Below are positions 47,574-56,300 of a stretch of 64,000 nucleotides of DNA, in pieces. The notes beneath the pieces are model-generated. The model saw nothing but the letters and a program-made list of their open reading frames with translations, did not search any database and had not been told where the DNA came from. The stretch covers positions 466,501-530,500 of the forward strand of contig NZ_CP021434.1 of NCBI RefSeq assembly GCF_002162355.1, given 5' to 3'. Each line of letters starts with the position of its first letter. The first letter of the stretch is position 1. The DNA comes from Tumebacillus avium. Its GTDB lineage: Bacteria; Bacillota; Bacilli; Tumebacillales; Tumebacillaceae. The translations under genes were made by a program, and so were the position numbers.

Positions 47574-48137
47574 TCAAAAGATACTCTTACGACCAAAATC
47601 GACCAAGTCAGGGTCAGAAACTTCAAGTTCACTTTCAAAAGCGTCCCAACCGAATTTTTTTATATAGTCTGATTCTTCTCGTGTTATCGGGACTAACCAT
47701 GATTGAACAAACGAGGACCCGTCAGATATAAATGTTTGAAAAGAGTCTGGAAAATATACTGGAATAGTTACATACAGTGCTTCCAAACTTGAAGCTTCAA
47801 ACAATTCCCCATAAGGGCCAAATAGATCCCCTCGTAGTATTGCTTGTTTATTTCTTAGTGCATTTAATCCAACATATTGAAGGATCGAAGGAATATTCTT
47901 ATCCCCGAATGATGAGTATGTGACTAAGAATATCTCCTGTCTTATTTCTTTATTGGATACTGGAGAGCGCAGTGGTTGATTGCTTAATCCTAATGTGGAA
48001 TAGGTAACCGTCCCCGAGAAAGGGCCTCCACTATATTTTACAACTTGGAATGGAAGACTCTCTCCCTTGTCATCTGTACTCCACCCGTATTGGATTTTCC
48101 CCAGATGTTCTTCTAGAAATTGAACGTAGTTATTCAT
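47574..48137 (-). CDS. SUFU-family immunity protein
   Basis: 187 residues fitting the suppressor-of-fused domain used as immunity protein in polymorphic toxin systems (QEIFLVTYSSFGDKNIPSIL; GPYGELFEASSLEALYVTIP; FGWDAFESELEVSDPDLVDF). The ATG at 48137 is 1 nt after the stop of the GH-E type nuclease cassette, with GGAGG inside its end. SUFU immunity with this type of nuclease is an established pairing. More AT-rich than the Rhs core. It should protect the cell from cassette 2's toxin if that tip is ever joined to the full-length Rhs gene, and from kin carrying it. Confidence 0.87.
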   Translation of the reverse strand: MNNYVQFLEEHLGKIQYGWSTDDKGESLPFQVVKYSGGPFSGTVTYSTLGLSNQPLRSPVSNKEIRQEIFLVTYSSFGDKNIPSILQYVGLNALRNKQAILRGDLFGPYGELFEASSLEALYVTIPVYFPDSFQTFISDGSSFVQSWLVPITREESDYIKKFGWDAFESELEVSDPDLVDFGRKSIF

Positions 48138-48138
48138 C

Positions 48139-49770
48139 TTACCTCCTATTCCCTGCACTTCTATTGCAAGAAGGACACTCGAGATCAACGCCATCCTGGT
48201 AGTTGTCCAAGACTTCCTTCCGAGTGACATCCGCTGGAAACTCGCGTTTTGTCCAAGGTGGGGTATGATTGATATCCCAATCACGGTCTTGGCCTGAAAA
48301 AGGTTTTACAGTCACTTCTTTGTTACAGGTAGGACATAATTTTCCACCATTAGGTCCTGGTTTAGCATTATCCCACGCTTCTCGTACCGTTCCCTTTCTA
48401 AAGCCACCGCGAGAAGTAACTTGTCCTTTTTCATTTGTACCTTTCAAGGTAGTTAAAACTTGGCCAGTCCCCTTAATCTCACAAACCTCATTATGCACCC
48501 AAATCTTCAAATCCGACACAAAGTACGAATGGAATTTCTCTACGCTGAAGTTGTAGACTTTGGTCTGTTTCTTCTCAACCTCAATCTTCTGAATCTCCAG
48601 CAACATGCCCGAGGCGGTTTCCAGTTGGTCGCCGGGCTGGAGGTTGACGGTGCGGAACCAGCCTTTGTTGTTGACGTAGAAGGGGTGGTCGTCGGTGGCT
48701 TCAACGGTTTGGTTGTCGAAGGTGATGGTATAGACTTCTTCTGCAACGCGGCTGAAAGTACCTTCTACTGATTGGTAGGCGACTTCTCCGGTGACTTCGT
48801 CTTTGGCGAGGACTTTGTCTCCCGTTTGAATCTCTTCGATCGGCTTGGGTCCTTCTTCGGTCTCGACGAGGGTTCCTTCTGGGAAACAGTTACACGTCTT
48901 CTTCGCGACTTTGGCGACTTTTATTGCGGTGGCGGCTGCCACACCTGCGGCGAGGCCAACTTTCAGCGCTCCTCCGCCTGGGATGACGGCGGTGACGCCG
49001 GAGGTGACTCGATCCCAGAAGCCGAGCTTTTCACCTGTAATCAGGTCGTAGCCGGTGATCGCTTCGACGGCAGACTTGATGTTGCCTAAGACCGGTATGG
49101 AGTCGACGCCCATCGCGATGAGTTGGAACATCGTCGTTATCTCTGCTGGTGACATGCCTGCCTTTTCGAGCAGGGTCGCGATGCGGCCGTCTTTGTTCAT
49201 CCACGGCGGTAGCGGCGGCGGCTCTACTTCGTCCGGGTTCGGCGGGGGCGGCGGTGGTGGCGGGTACCAGCCATCATCGTTGCTGCCTGCTCCACCGCCG
49301 CCTCCGCGGTTGCCCCAGTCGTCGGGGTTGGGGGAGTAGCCGCAGCGGAGGTCGCCGTTGTCGTCTTCGTAGCACGGCGCATGTCCGCTTGGGTCGGTGA
49401 TGTTGATCGGGTTGTTCAGTGCATACGCATAACGGTTCAGCGTCTGCGGGAGATCGCCGAGACCCGTCCAGCTGTCTTGCGTCGTGAAACGGCCGACAGA
49501 CGGGCTGTACCAGCGGGCGCTGTAGTCCATCAGGCTGGCTTTGATGTCGTAGCTTTTGCCGGTCAGACCGACTTGGTTGTACGGCGTCCACAATTGGGTG
49601 AACACGCCGCCGAACGCATCGTAGCGGTACTTCAGCACTTCGCTGCCGAGGTAGTCGGTCAGGTCGGTGACGTTGCCCATGCCGTCATAGTGGTAGAACA
49701 GGTGGTGCCCGCGGTCGCGCAGGTTGCCGAGGTACCCTTGCTCTTTGCGGCCTTGGAAGCCAAACATCAT
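48139..49770 (-). CDS. Displaced Rhs C-terminal cassette 2 with HINT and GH-E-type nuclease
   Basis: 543 codons from the first ATG: Rhs strand (MMFGFQGRKEQGYLGNLRDR), RHS core (RFTTQDSWTGLGDLPQTLNR, about 85-120), Gly/Pro linker, pre-toxin segment, a HINT domain (CFPEGTLVETEEGPKPIEEI to HSYFVSDLKIWVHN, about 293-427) and a nuclease tip with Cys pairs (LCPTCNKE; ECPSCNRSAGNRR) and DWDINHTPPWTKREF, of GH-E/HNH type. No ribosome site or signal peptide; Rhs homology continues upstream to about 49980 but is broken. It is probably silent and serves as a donor of a new tip by recombination. Followed 1 nt later by its immunity gene. Confidence 0.8.
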   Translation of the reverse strand: MMFGFQGRKEQGYLGNLRDRGHHLFYHYDGMGNVTDLTDYLGSEVLKYRYDAFGGVFTQLWTPYNQVGLTGKSYDIKASLMDYSARWYSPSVGRFTTQDSWTGLGDLPQTLNRYAYALNNPINITDPSGHAPCYEDDNGDLRCGYSPNPDDWGNRGGGGGAGSNDDGWYPPPPPPPPNPDEVEPPPLPPWMNKDGRIATLLEKAGMSPAEITTMFQLIAMGVDSIPVLGNIKSAVEAITGYDLITGEKLGFWDRVTSGVTAVIPGGGALKVGLAAGVAAATAIKVAKVAKKTCNCFPEGTLVETEEGPKPIEEIQTGDKVLAKDEVTGEVAYQSVEGTFSRVAEEVYTITFDNQTVEATDDHPFYVNNKGWFRTVNLQPGDQLETASGMLLEIQKIEVEKKQTKVYNFSVEKFHSYFVSDLKIWVHNEVCEIKGTGQVLTTLKGTNEKGQVTSRGGFRKGTVREAWDNAKPGPNGGKLCPTCNKEVTVKPFSGQDRDWDINHTPPWTKREFPADVTRKEVLDNYQDGVDLECPSCNRSAGNRR

Positions 49771-49867
49771 GCGGGAGACGACTTGGTCATCCGCACCACG
49801 GTAGTACTGGGCAAATGTCTCGCCGGTCGCACCGTTGTACTCGCTGAGCAGGTTGTTACCGTCGTAG

Positions 49868-49980
49868 AGGTAATTAGAAAACTCTGAAAACAGGAGTTAG
49901 TTCTTAATCACACCGCCCTGTGCCGATAGCGCTGCCTCTTCCATTGCTGTCGCCGCTATTGCCAGTACCATTATTATTTC
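49868..49980 (-). pseudogene. Degenerate 5' end of Rhs cassette 2
   Basis: This stretch matches the region just before NYLYDGNN in the full Rhs gene (Gly/Asn-rich linker and the codons for VIKNYH), but about 20 nt around the QELT codons are replaced and the frame is broken. It marks the recombination or decay boundary of the cassette. Confidence 0.6.
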
Positions 49981-50077
49981 CGCATTAATTATGCTCTCTA
50001 GTTACTATACCCGGACAAATTAGTATAGGCTCTTGATCAAAGAGCCTACATCAATACTAACGAGGGGTGCATTAGTA

Positions 50078-50115
50078 AAAGGCCTGATGAGTAGTTAATA
50101 ACTCATCAGGCCTTT
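50078..50115 (-). terminator. Terminator of the SMI1/KNR4 immunity gene
   Basis: Fifteen-bp stem (50078-50092 with 50101-50115), with TTTTAC on the minus strand. Another hairpin (TAGGCTCTT/AAGAGCCTA) lies at about 50025-50047. Confidence 0.85.
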
Positions 50116-50118
50116 CAT

Positions 50119-50586
50119 CTAAATAAAGTAGTTCGGCTCTGTATCCATGCGTCTTAGAAATTCTTCTAAGTTGTTAGCGATTACTTTCCCAAAGTAATAA
50201 ATTTTGCAATCGCTATTATCTTCTTCTTGGCTTAAATCCATTGTTAAATATGTCCCTTCCGAAACCTCGAAAAATATAATTGAATTTACATTATCGTAAA
50301 GTTCACGATCTGGATCAAATTCATAAATGTCTTCCCCGAGTCTAAAATCAGCAACACTCATTGGATCCATGAGCCTATTAAAACCTTGTTTGCTTTGATT
50401 ACATAAAAACCCATAACCTATTTCTAGGTAAAATGATCGTAATTCCCCAGGGAAAACCCGAGAAATTCTTGATTCAGCTTCAAGAACTTCAGATTCTTGT
50501 AAACTGTAAAAAGAATGTTTCCACTGGCTGGGGTTGTCTTCTTTCTCGTTCAGGACGTATTTTTTGAGGAAGGAAAAATCAGCCAT
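50119..50586 (-). CDS. SMI1/KNR4 (SUKH) immunity protein
   Basis: 155 residues with the SUKH fold pattern: EVLEAESRISRVFPGELRSF, YLEIGYGFLC, and the late YYFGKVIANNLEEFLRRM. SUKH proteins are the commonest immunity proteins for nuclease toxins, and this gene follows the nuclease cassette 1 by 15 nt. ATG 50586 with GGAGG 10 nt upstream. AT-rich relative to Rhs. Expected to bind and block the tip nuclease encoded by cassette 1. Confidence 0.9.
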   Translation of the reverse strand: MADFSFLKKYVLNEKEDNPSQWKHSFYSLQESEVLEAESRISRVFPGELRSFYLEIGYGFLCNQSKQGFNRLMDPMSVADFRLGEDIYEFDPDRELYDNVNSIIFFEVSEGTYLTMDLSQEEDNSDCKIYYFGKVIANNLEEFLRRMDTEPNYFI

Positions 50587-50601
50587 AAAACTCTCGACCT
50601 C

Positions 50602-52824
50602 CTATTTGAATATTTCTCTTATTACACCACCTGATCTATGAATTCCACCTTGATGTTCATTTGGAAAAGCTGCTGGATGCATATTCCACCACTCATTTGG
50701 TCCACCAAAACTACTTTCAATGATATGGTGGGCATCGTAGTTATCTCCTGCTTTTCTCAAAGTCTTACCGTTTTTTGATAACACATGTTGAGTATAAGTT
50801 GGCCATTTTTGTCCTGTGTTTTGTTCCCAATCTGCTATGATCTCACTTCTTTTATTATTGAAGTCTTGCCTATGGATAAGTTGCTCTTCTTGGGTTAACT
50901 TAGTGTAGTTGCTAGACTGTAACGATTCCTTTAGTAACTTCCTTTGCTCAGAACCTATCGCAGTACCAGTGTTATTCTCAACATCACGAACATATTCCTT
51001 GTACTTAAGCGCCTCGATTGAACAAACACCAGTATTATGCGTCCAGACCTTCAGATCAGACACGAAATACGAATGGTAGTCCGTCACGCTGAAGTTATAG
51101 ACCCGAGTGGTTTCTTGCTTCACTTGGATGTCTTGGACTTCAAGGGTCATGCCTAATGCAGTATCGAGTTGGTCACCGACCTTGAGGTTCTTGGTACGCA
51201 CCCAGCCGTGGTTGTGGACGTAGAAGGGGTGCTCGCCGGTGGTGGTCAGCGTTTCTGTGCCTACTTGGATAGTATATATCTCTTCGGCATCTCTTTGGAA
51301 GGTGCCGTTGACTTCTTTGTATGCGACGGCTCCGGTGGCGTCGTCTTTGGATAGGACTTTCTCGCCGACCTCGATCTCTTCGATCGGCTTTTGGCCGTTC
51401 TCCGTCTCGATCAGGGTGCCGGCGGTGAAACAGTTGCCGCAGCCCATTGGGACGTCGACTAGTTTCCGCTCCAGACTCACCGCTTTGTCGAGGGCTTTGG
51501 CTGACTTCATGCCGGCTGAGAGTGCGTTCTTTAAGGCTCCTCCGCCTGGGATGAGGGCTGTGACGCCGGAGGCGGCGCGTTCCCAGAAGCCGAGCTTTTC
51601 ACCGGTGATGATGTCGTAACCAGTGATCGCTTCGATGGCAGACTTGATGTTGCCTAAGACCGGGATCGAATCTACACCTGCGGATAGCAGTTGGAGAATG
51701 ATCGACATCTGTTGTGGTGATATACCTGCCTTCTCGAGCAGAGACGCGATACGACCGTCTTTGTTCATCCACGGCGGGAGCGGCGGCGGTTCTACTTCGT
51801 CCGGATTGGGCGGCGGGAGCGGGTCTGGAGGATACCAGCCGTCGTCGTTGCTGCCTGTACCACCGCCGCCTCCGCGGTTGCCCCAGTCGTCGGGGTTGGG
51901 GGAGTAGCCGCAGCGGAGGTCGCCGTTGTCGTCTTCGTAGCACGGCGCATGGCCGCTTGGGTCGGTGATGTTGATCGGGTTGTTCAGGGCGTACGCATAA
52001 CGGTTCAGCGTCTGCGGGAGATCCCCAAGACCTGTCCAGCTGTCTTGTGTCGTGAAACGCCCGACAGACGGGCTGTACCAGCGGGCGCTGTAGTCCATGA
52101 GACTTGCTTTGATATCGTAGCTTTTGCCGGTCAGACCGACTTGGTTGTACGGCGTCCAGAGCTGGGTGAACACGCCGGCGAACGCATCGTAGCGGTACTT
52201 GAGCACTTCGCTGCCGAGGTAGTCGGTCAGGTCGGTGACATTGCCCATGCCGTCATAGTGGTAGAACAGGTGGTGCCCGCGGTCGCGCAGGTTGCCGAGG
52301 TAGCCTTGCTCTTTGCGGCCTTGGAAGCCAAACATCATGCGGGAGACGACTTGGTCATCCGCACCACGGTAATACTGGGCAAATGTCTCGCCGGTCGCAC
52401 CGTTGTATTCGCTGGGCAGGTTGTTGCCGTCGTAGAGGTAATTGGTCAACTCTTGCTTGAGGTGGTAGTTCTTGATGACACCGCCTGTGCCTGCGGTGGT
52501 GCCACTTGCATTGCTGTTGTTCCCATTTCCGTTGGCGTTGCCTTTGCCGTTGCCCGGGTTGGGATTTTTGTCGTGTCCGTAGGCGTTGCCTTTGTTGCCA
52601 GCTCCGCCGGTTGCGGTGCCTGTGCCGCCTTGGCCCATCGAGGCGCCGGGGCCGTTCAGGTCGTAGTACTGCTCTTCGCGGGACACTTTGCGGCCAAATG
52701 CATCGTAGTCGTAGTGGACGTACGTCTGATCCGGGTAGTTGACTTCGGTGAGCAGGTTGTCCGCGTTGTATTTGTAGTTCGCAAAGTCGTACTCTGTGAC
52801 TAGGGAGTCACCATCGATGGACAT
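50602..52824 (-). CDS. Displaced Rhs C-terminal cassette 1 with HINT and HNH-like nuclease
   Basis: 740 codons. From about residue 17 the product is almost identical to the full Rhs protein (YKYNADNLLTEVNYPDQTYV, Gly/Asn-rich linker, RHS core near 255-290, Pro-rich linker, pre-toxin). A HINT domain follows (CFTAGTLIETENGQKPIEEI to HSYFVSDLKVWTHN, about 465-595), then a unique 145-residue tip with DAHHIIESSFGGPNEWWNMH, an HNH/AHH-type nuclease signature. The first 16 residues (MSIDGDSLVTEYDFAN) replace YD repeats, there is no signal peptide and no clear ribosome site. Followed by a SUKH immunity gene. Probably a donor cassette. Confidence 0.82.
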   Translation of the reverse strand: MSIDGDSLVTEYDFANYKYNADNLLTEVNYPDQTYVHYDYDAFGRKVSREEQYYDLNGPGASMGQGGTGTATGGAGNKGNAYGHDKNPNPGNGKGNANGNGNNSNASGTTAGTGGVIKNYHLKQELTNYLYDGNNLPSEYNGATGETFAQYYRGADDQVVSRMMFGFQGRKEQGYLGNLRDRGHHLFYHYDGMGNVTDLTDYLGSEVLKYRYDAFAGVFTQLWTPYNQVGLTGKSYDIKASLMDYSARWYSPSVGRFTTQDSWTGLGDLPQTLNRYAYALNNPINITDPSGHAPCYEDDNGDLRCGYSPNPDDWGNRGGGGGTGSNDDGWYPPDPLPPPNPDEVEPPPLPPWMNKDGRIASLLEKAGISPQQMSIILQLLSAGVDSIPVLGNIKSAIEAITGYDIITGEKLGFWERAASGVTALIPGGGALKNALSAGMKSAKALDKAVSLERKLVDVPMGCGNCFTAGTLIETENGQKPIEEIEVGEKVLSKDDATGAVAYKEVNGTFQRDAEEIYTIQVGTETLTTTGEHPFYVHNHGWVRTKNLKVGDQLDTALGMTLEVQDIQVKQETTRVYNFSVTDYHSYFVSDLKVWTHNTGVCSIEALKYKEYVRDVENNTGTAIGSEQRKLLKESLQSSNYTKLTQEEQLIHRQDFNNKRSEIIADWEQNTGQKWPTYTQHVLSKNGKTLRKAGDNYDAHHIIESSFGGPNEWWNMHPAAFPNEHQGGIHRSGGVIREIFK
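51475..52790 (-). repeat. Long Rhs core repeat, cassette 1 copy
   Basis: About 1.3 kb near-identical in coding content to 54130-55470 of the full Rhs gene, from YKYNADNLL to SAKALDKAV. Homology of this length would support recombination that swaps toxin tips. Confidence 0.8.
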
Positions 52825-52899
52825 TTGCTGAGTTCTCTTGAAATCTTTACACCGTAGTTATAGGCTATGGCCATTTTATTTTCGACCTCAAAGGTTTAG

Positions 52900-52935
52900 A
52901 AAAACCTTGAGAAGCAGATAGCCTCTCAAGGTTTT
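52900..52935 (-). terminator. Terminator of the Imm50 gene
   Basis: Twelve-bp stem AAAACCTTGAGA (52901-52912) with 52924-52935; T-rich on the minus strand. Confidence 0.85.
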
Positions 52936-52958
52936 AATTTATTTACTGATATAGATTA

Positions 52959-53354
52959 CTATTCAGGTGTTTCACTAATATATCCGGTAACCTCTTTTAC
53001 AATCCCAAAATCCGCAGTTAGATTTATCTCTACAGTGCCACTTATACAAACTTCGAATTTGCCATCTTCATTTTTCTGAATTTCTATATTCCCGCGGTAC
53101 TTTCCCCCCGATGATTTAATCATAATTTCCGTGATGTCAACAAATGCAAGTTCCACAAAAACTGTATTATAACCTAAACTGATCCACTTGGACGGTGGAA
53201 TATCAGCAAACCTCGGCATGTTGAAGAAGACTGTAAACTTCCTCCCATCGTCCGAAAGTTTGATCTCAGCCATCCTTACATTTAAAAGTTTTGGGACTTC
53301 TCCTGCATATAGGCTTGATAAAAATTTATTTCTTTGTAAAAATTCACACCACAT
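52959..53354 (-). CDS. Imm50-family immunity protein
   Basis: 131 residues matching the immunity protein 50 pattern: LYAGEVPKLLNVRMAEIKLS, VFFNMPRFADIPPSKWISLG, then VFVELAFVDITEIMIKSSGG. ATG 53354 with AAGGGGTGA about 6 nt upstream, 12 nt after the stop of the full-length Rhs gene. It should neutralise the nuclease tip of that Rhs protein in the producer. AT-rich relative to Rhs. Confidence 0.85.
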   Translation of the reverse strand: MWCEFLQRNKFLSSLYAGEVPKLLNVRMAEIKLSDDGRKFTVFFNMPRFADIPPSKWISLGYNTVFVELAFVDITEIMIKSSGGKYRGNIEIQKNEDGKFEVCISGTVEINLTADFGIVKEVTGYISETPE

Positions 53355-53366
53355 AACATCACCCCT

Positions 53367-56300
53367 TTACTTTTTAAATGGATAGTGTTCCTTTGTACCT
53401 GCAACTTTACCCGTACGAGTATCACCTGCTGGTCTAACATTAAAGTGCGGCCCTTGACCACCTTTTTCATGTCCAGCCCCATGATCTTGAATAACTATTT
53501 TTTCTCCTTTCGTATTTGTAAAATGATATTCTCTGGTTTCAATGATGCCCCCATTTTTATCCTTGATAACATGCCCACCCTCATATTCAGCAGTACGCAT
53601 TTCCTCTCGTGTTACCGCTTGCGGTTGTTGTCCATTTGGTATATCTGCATCTCTTTTTGCTGCACGAAAGGCTGCATTTCTACTTAGAAGATCGCATTTT
53701 TCATTATGCACCCAGATTTTCAAATCCGAGACAAAATACGAATGGAAGTTCTCTACGCTGAAGTTATAGACTTTGGTCTGTTTCTTTTCAACCTCAATCT
53801 TCCGAATCTCCAGCAGCATACCAGAAGCGGTTTCCAGTTGGTCCCCTGGCTGGAGGTTGACGGTGCGTACCCAGCCTTTGTTGTGGACGTAGAAGGGGTG
53901 GTCGTCGGTGGCTTCGACGGTTTGGTTGTCGAAGGTGATGGTATAGACTTCTTCTGCAACGCGGCTGAAAGTACCTTCTACTGATTGGTAAGCGACTTCT
54001 CCGGTGACTTCGTCTTTGGCGAGAACCTTGTCTCCCGTTTGGATCTCTTCGATCGGTTTGGGGCCGTCTTCGGTCTCGACTAGGGTTCCTTCTGGGAAAC
54101 AGTTACACGTCTTGCCCAGCAAGGCGGCATCCTTGGTCCTTCGTTCGAGGTTGACCGCTTTGTCGAGGGCTTTGGCTGACTTCATGCCGGCTGAGAGTGC
54201 GTTCTTTAAGGCTCCTCCGCCTGGGATGAGGGCTGTGACGCCGGAGGCGGCGCGTTCCCAGAAGCCGAGCTTTTCACCGGTGATGATGTCGTAACCAGTG
54301 ATCGCTTCGATGGCAGACTTGATGTTGCCTAAGACTGGGATCGAATCTACACCTGCAGATAGCAGTTGGAGAATGATCGACATCTGTTGAGGTGATATAC
54401 CTGCCTTCTCGAGCAGGGACGCGATACGACCATCTTTGTTCATCCACGCCGGGAGCGGCGGCGGTTCTACTTCGTCCGGGTTGGGCGGCGGGAGCGGGTC
54501 TGGAGGATACCAGCCGTCGTCGTTACTGCCTGTACCACCGCCGCCTCCGCGGTTGCCCCAGTCGTCGGGGTTGGGGGAGTAGCCGCAGCGGAGGTCGCCG
54601 TTGTCGTCTTCGTAGCACGGCGCATGGCCGCTTGGGTCGGTGATGTTGATCGGGTTGTTCAGGGCGTACGCATAACGGTTCAGCGTCTGCGGGAGATCGC
54701 CGAGACCCGTCCAGCTGTCTTGCGTCGTGAAACGTCCGACAGACGGGCTGTACCAGCGGGCGCTGTAATCCATCAGGCTGGCTTTGATGTCGTAGCTTTT
54801 GCCGGTTAGACCGACTTGGTTGTACGGCGTCCACAATTGAGTGAACACGCCGCCGAACGCATCGTAGCGGTACTTGAGCACTTCGCTGCCGAGGTAGTCG
54901 GTCAGGTCGGTGACGTTGCCCATGCCGTCATAGTGGTAGAACAGATGGTGCCCACGGTCGCGCAGGTTGCCGAGGTAACCTTGCTCTTTGCGGCCTTGGA
55001 AGCCAAACATCATGCGGGAGACGACTTGGTCATCCGCACCACGGTAGTACTGGGCGAACGTTTCGCCGGTCGCACCGTTGTATTCGCTGAGCAGGTTGTT
55101 GCCGTCGTAGAGGTAATTGGTCAACTCTTGCTTGAGGTGGTAGTTCTTGATGACACCGCCTGTGCCTGCGGTGGTGCCACTTCCGTTGCTGTTGCCGTTG
55201 TTCCCATTTCCGTTGCCACGGCCGTTGGCGTTGCCTTTGCCGTTGCCCGGGTTGGGGTTTTTGTCATGTCCGTAGGCGTTGCCGTTGTTGTCAGCTCCGC
55301 CGGCAGCCGTGCCTGTACCGCCTTGGCCCATCGAGGCGCCGGGGCCGTTCAGGTCGTAGTACTGCTCTTCGCGGGACACTTTGCGGCCGAATGCATCGTA
55401 GTCGTAGTGGACGTACGTCTGATCCGGGTAGTTGACTTCGGTGAGCAGGTTGTCCGCGTTGTATTTGTAGCTGACTTGGCCGTACGCGGTCATTTTCGAA
55501 GTCAGGTTGCCGTTGGCGTCGTAGGTGTAGCTGTCACCGTCGACGTCGGTCAGGCGGTTGGCTTTGTCGTAGCTGTAGGTGACAAGGCCGTAGTCGTCGG
55601 TCATGCTGGTGCGGTTGCCCGCTGCGTCGTAGGTGTAGGTGACGCGCTCGACCGGGTTCAGGAAGAAGTCCGGGTCTTCCGGGACGTAGTTGGCCGGATA
55701 GCCCAGCTCCTGCAGGATCTGCGGCGAGTAATCGCTGATGTCCGTGCCGGTGCGCTTGTTTTTGCCGTACGCGTGGCCGTTGCCGTTGCTGTTCGGATTT
55801 TTGTCGCCGCCGTTGCCGTTGCCTTTTCCGTTGCCATTGCCCGGCGTGTCGGGTTTGCCGCCGGAATTGCCGTTTCCGCCGCCGTTACCGTTGCCGCCGC
55901 CGGGGGTTTTGACTTCACCGTTGCCGGCGTTGTTGCCGCTTTTGGCTGCTTGCGGGACGGTTGGGGCCGCGGTGTCGACATCGCCGGAACCGTCTGCGCC
56001 GTCCGGGAAGAGCTTGCTCAGCGGCGGGGTGTAGTAGGTGTTGCGAATGGTTTTGATTTTTTCGATCGGGTAAAGCGCTTCGACTACGCGGTTCAGCTCG
56101 TCATAGGTGAACTGGGTCACCGCGCCGTCTTCTTCGGTCTGGGTCAGGATGTTGCCGAGACCGTCGTAGGTGTAGTTGAACGTCGACAGCACGCCGGTCG
56201 TCGTCTTCGTGTGGATCTTGGTCGGACGGCGGTTGTGGTCGTAGGTGTAGGAGGTGACCGTCTGGTCGCCGCCTTTGATCTCCGTCACCTGGCCGTACGG

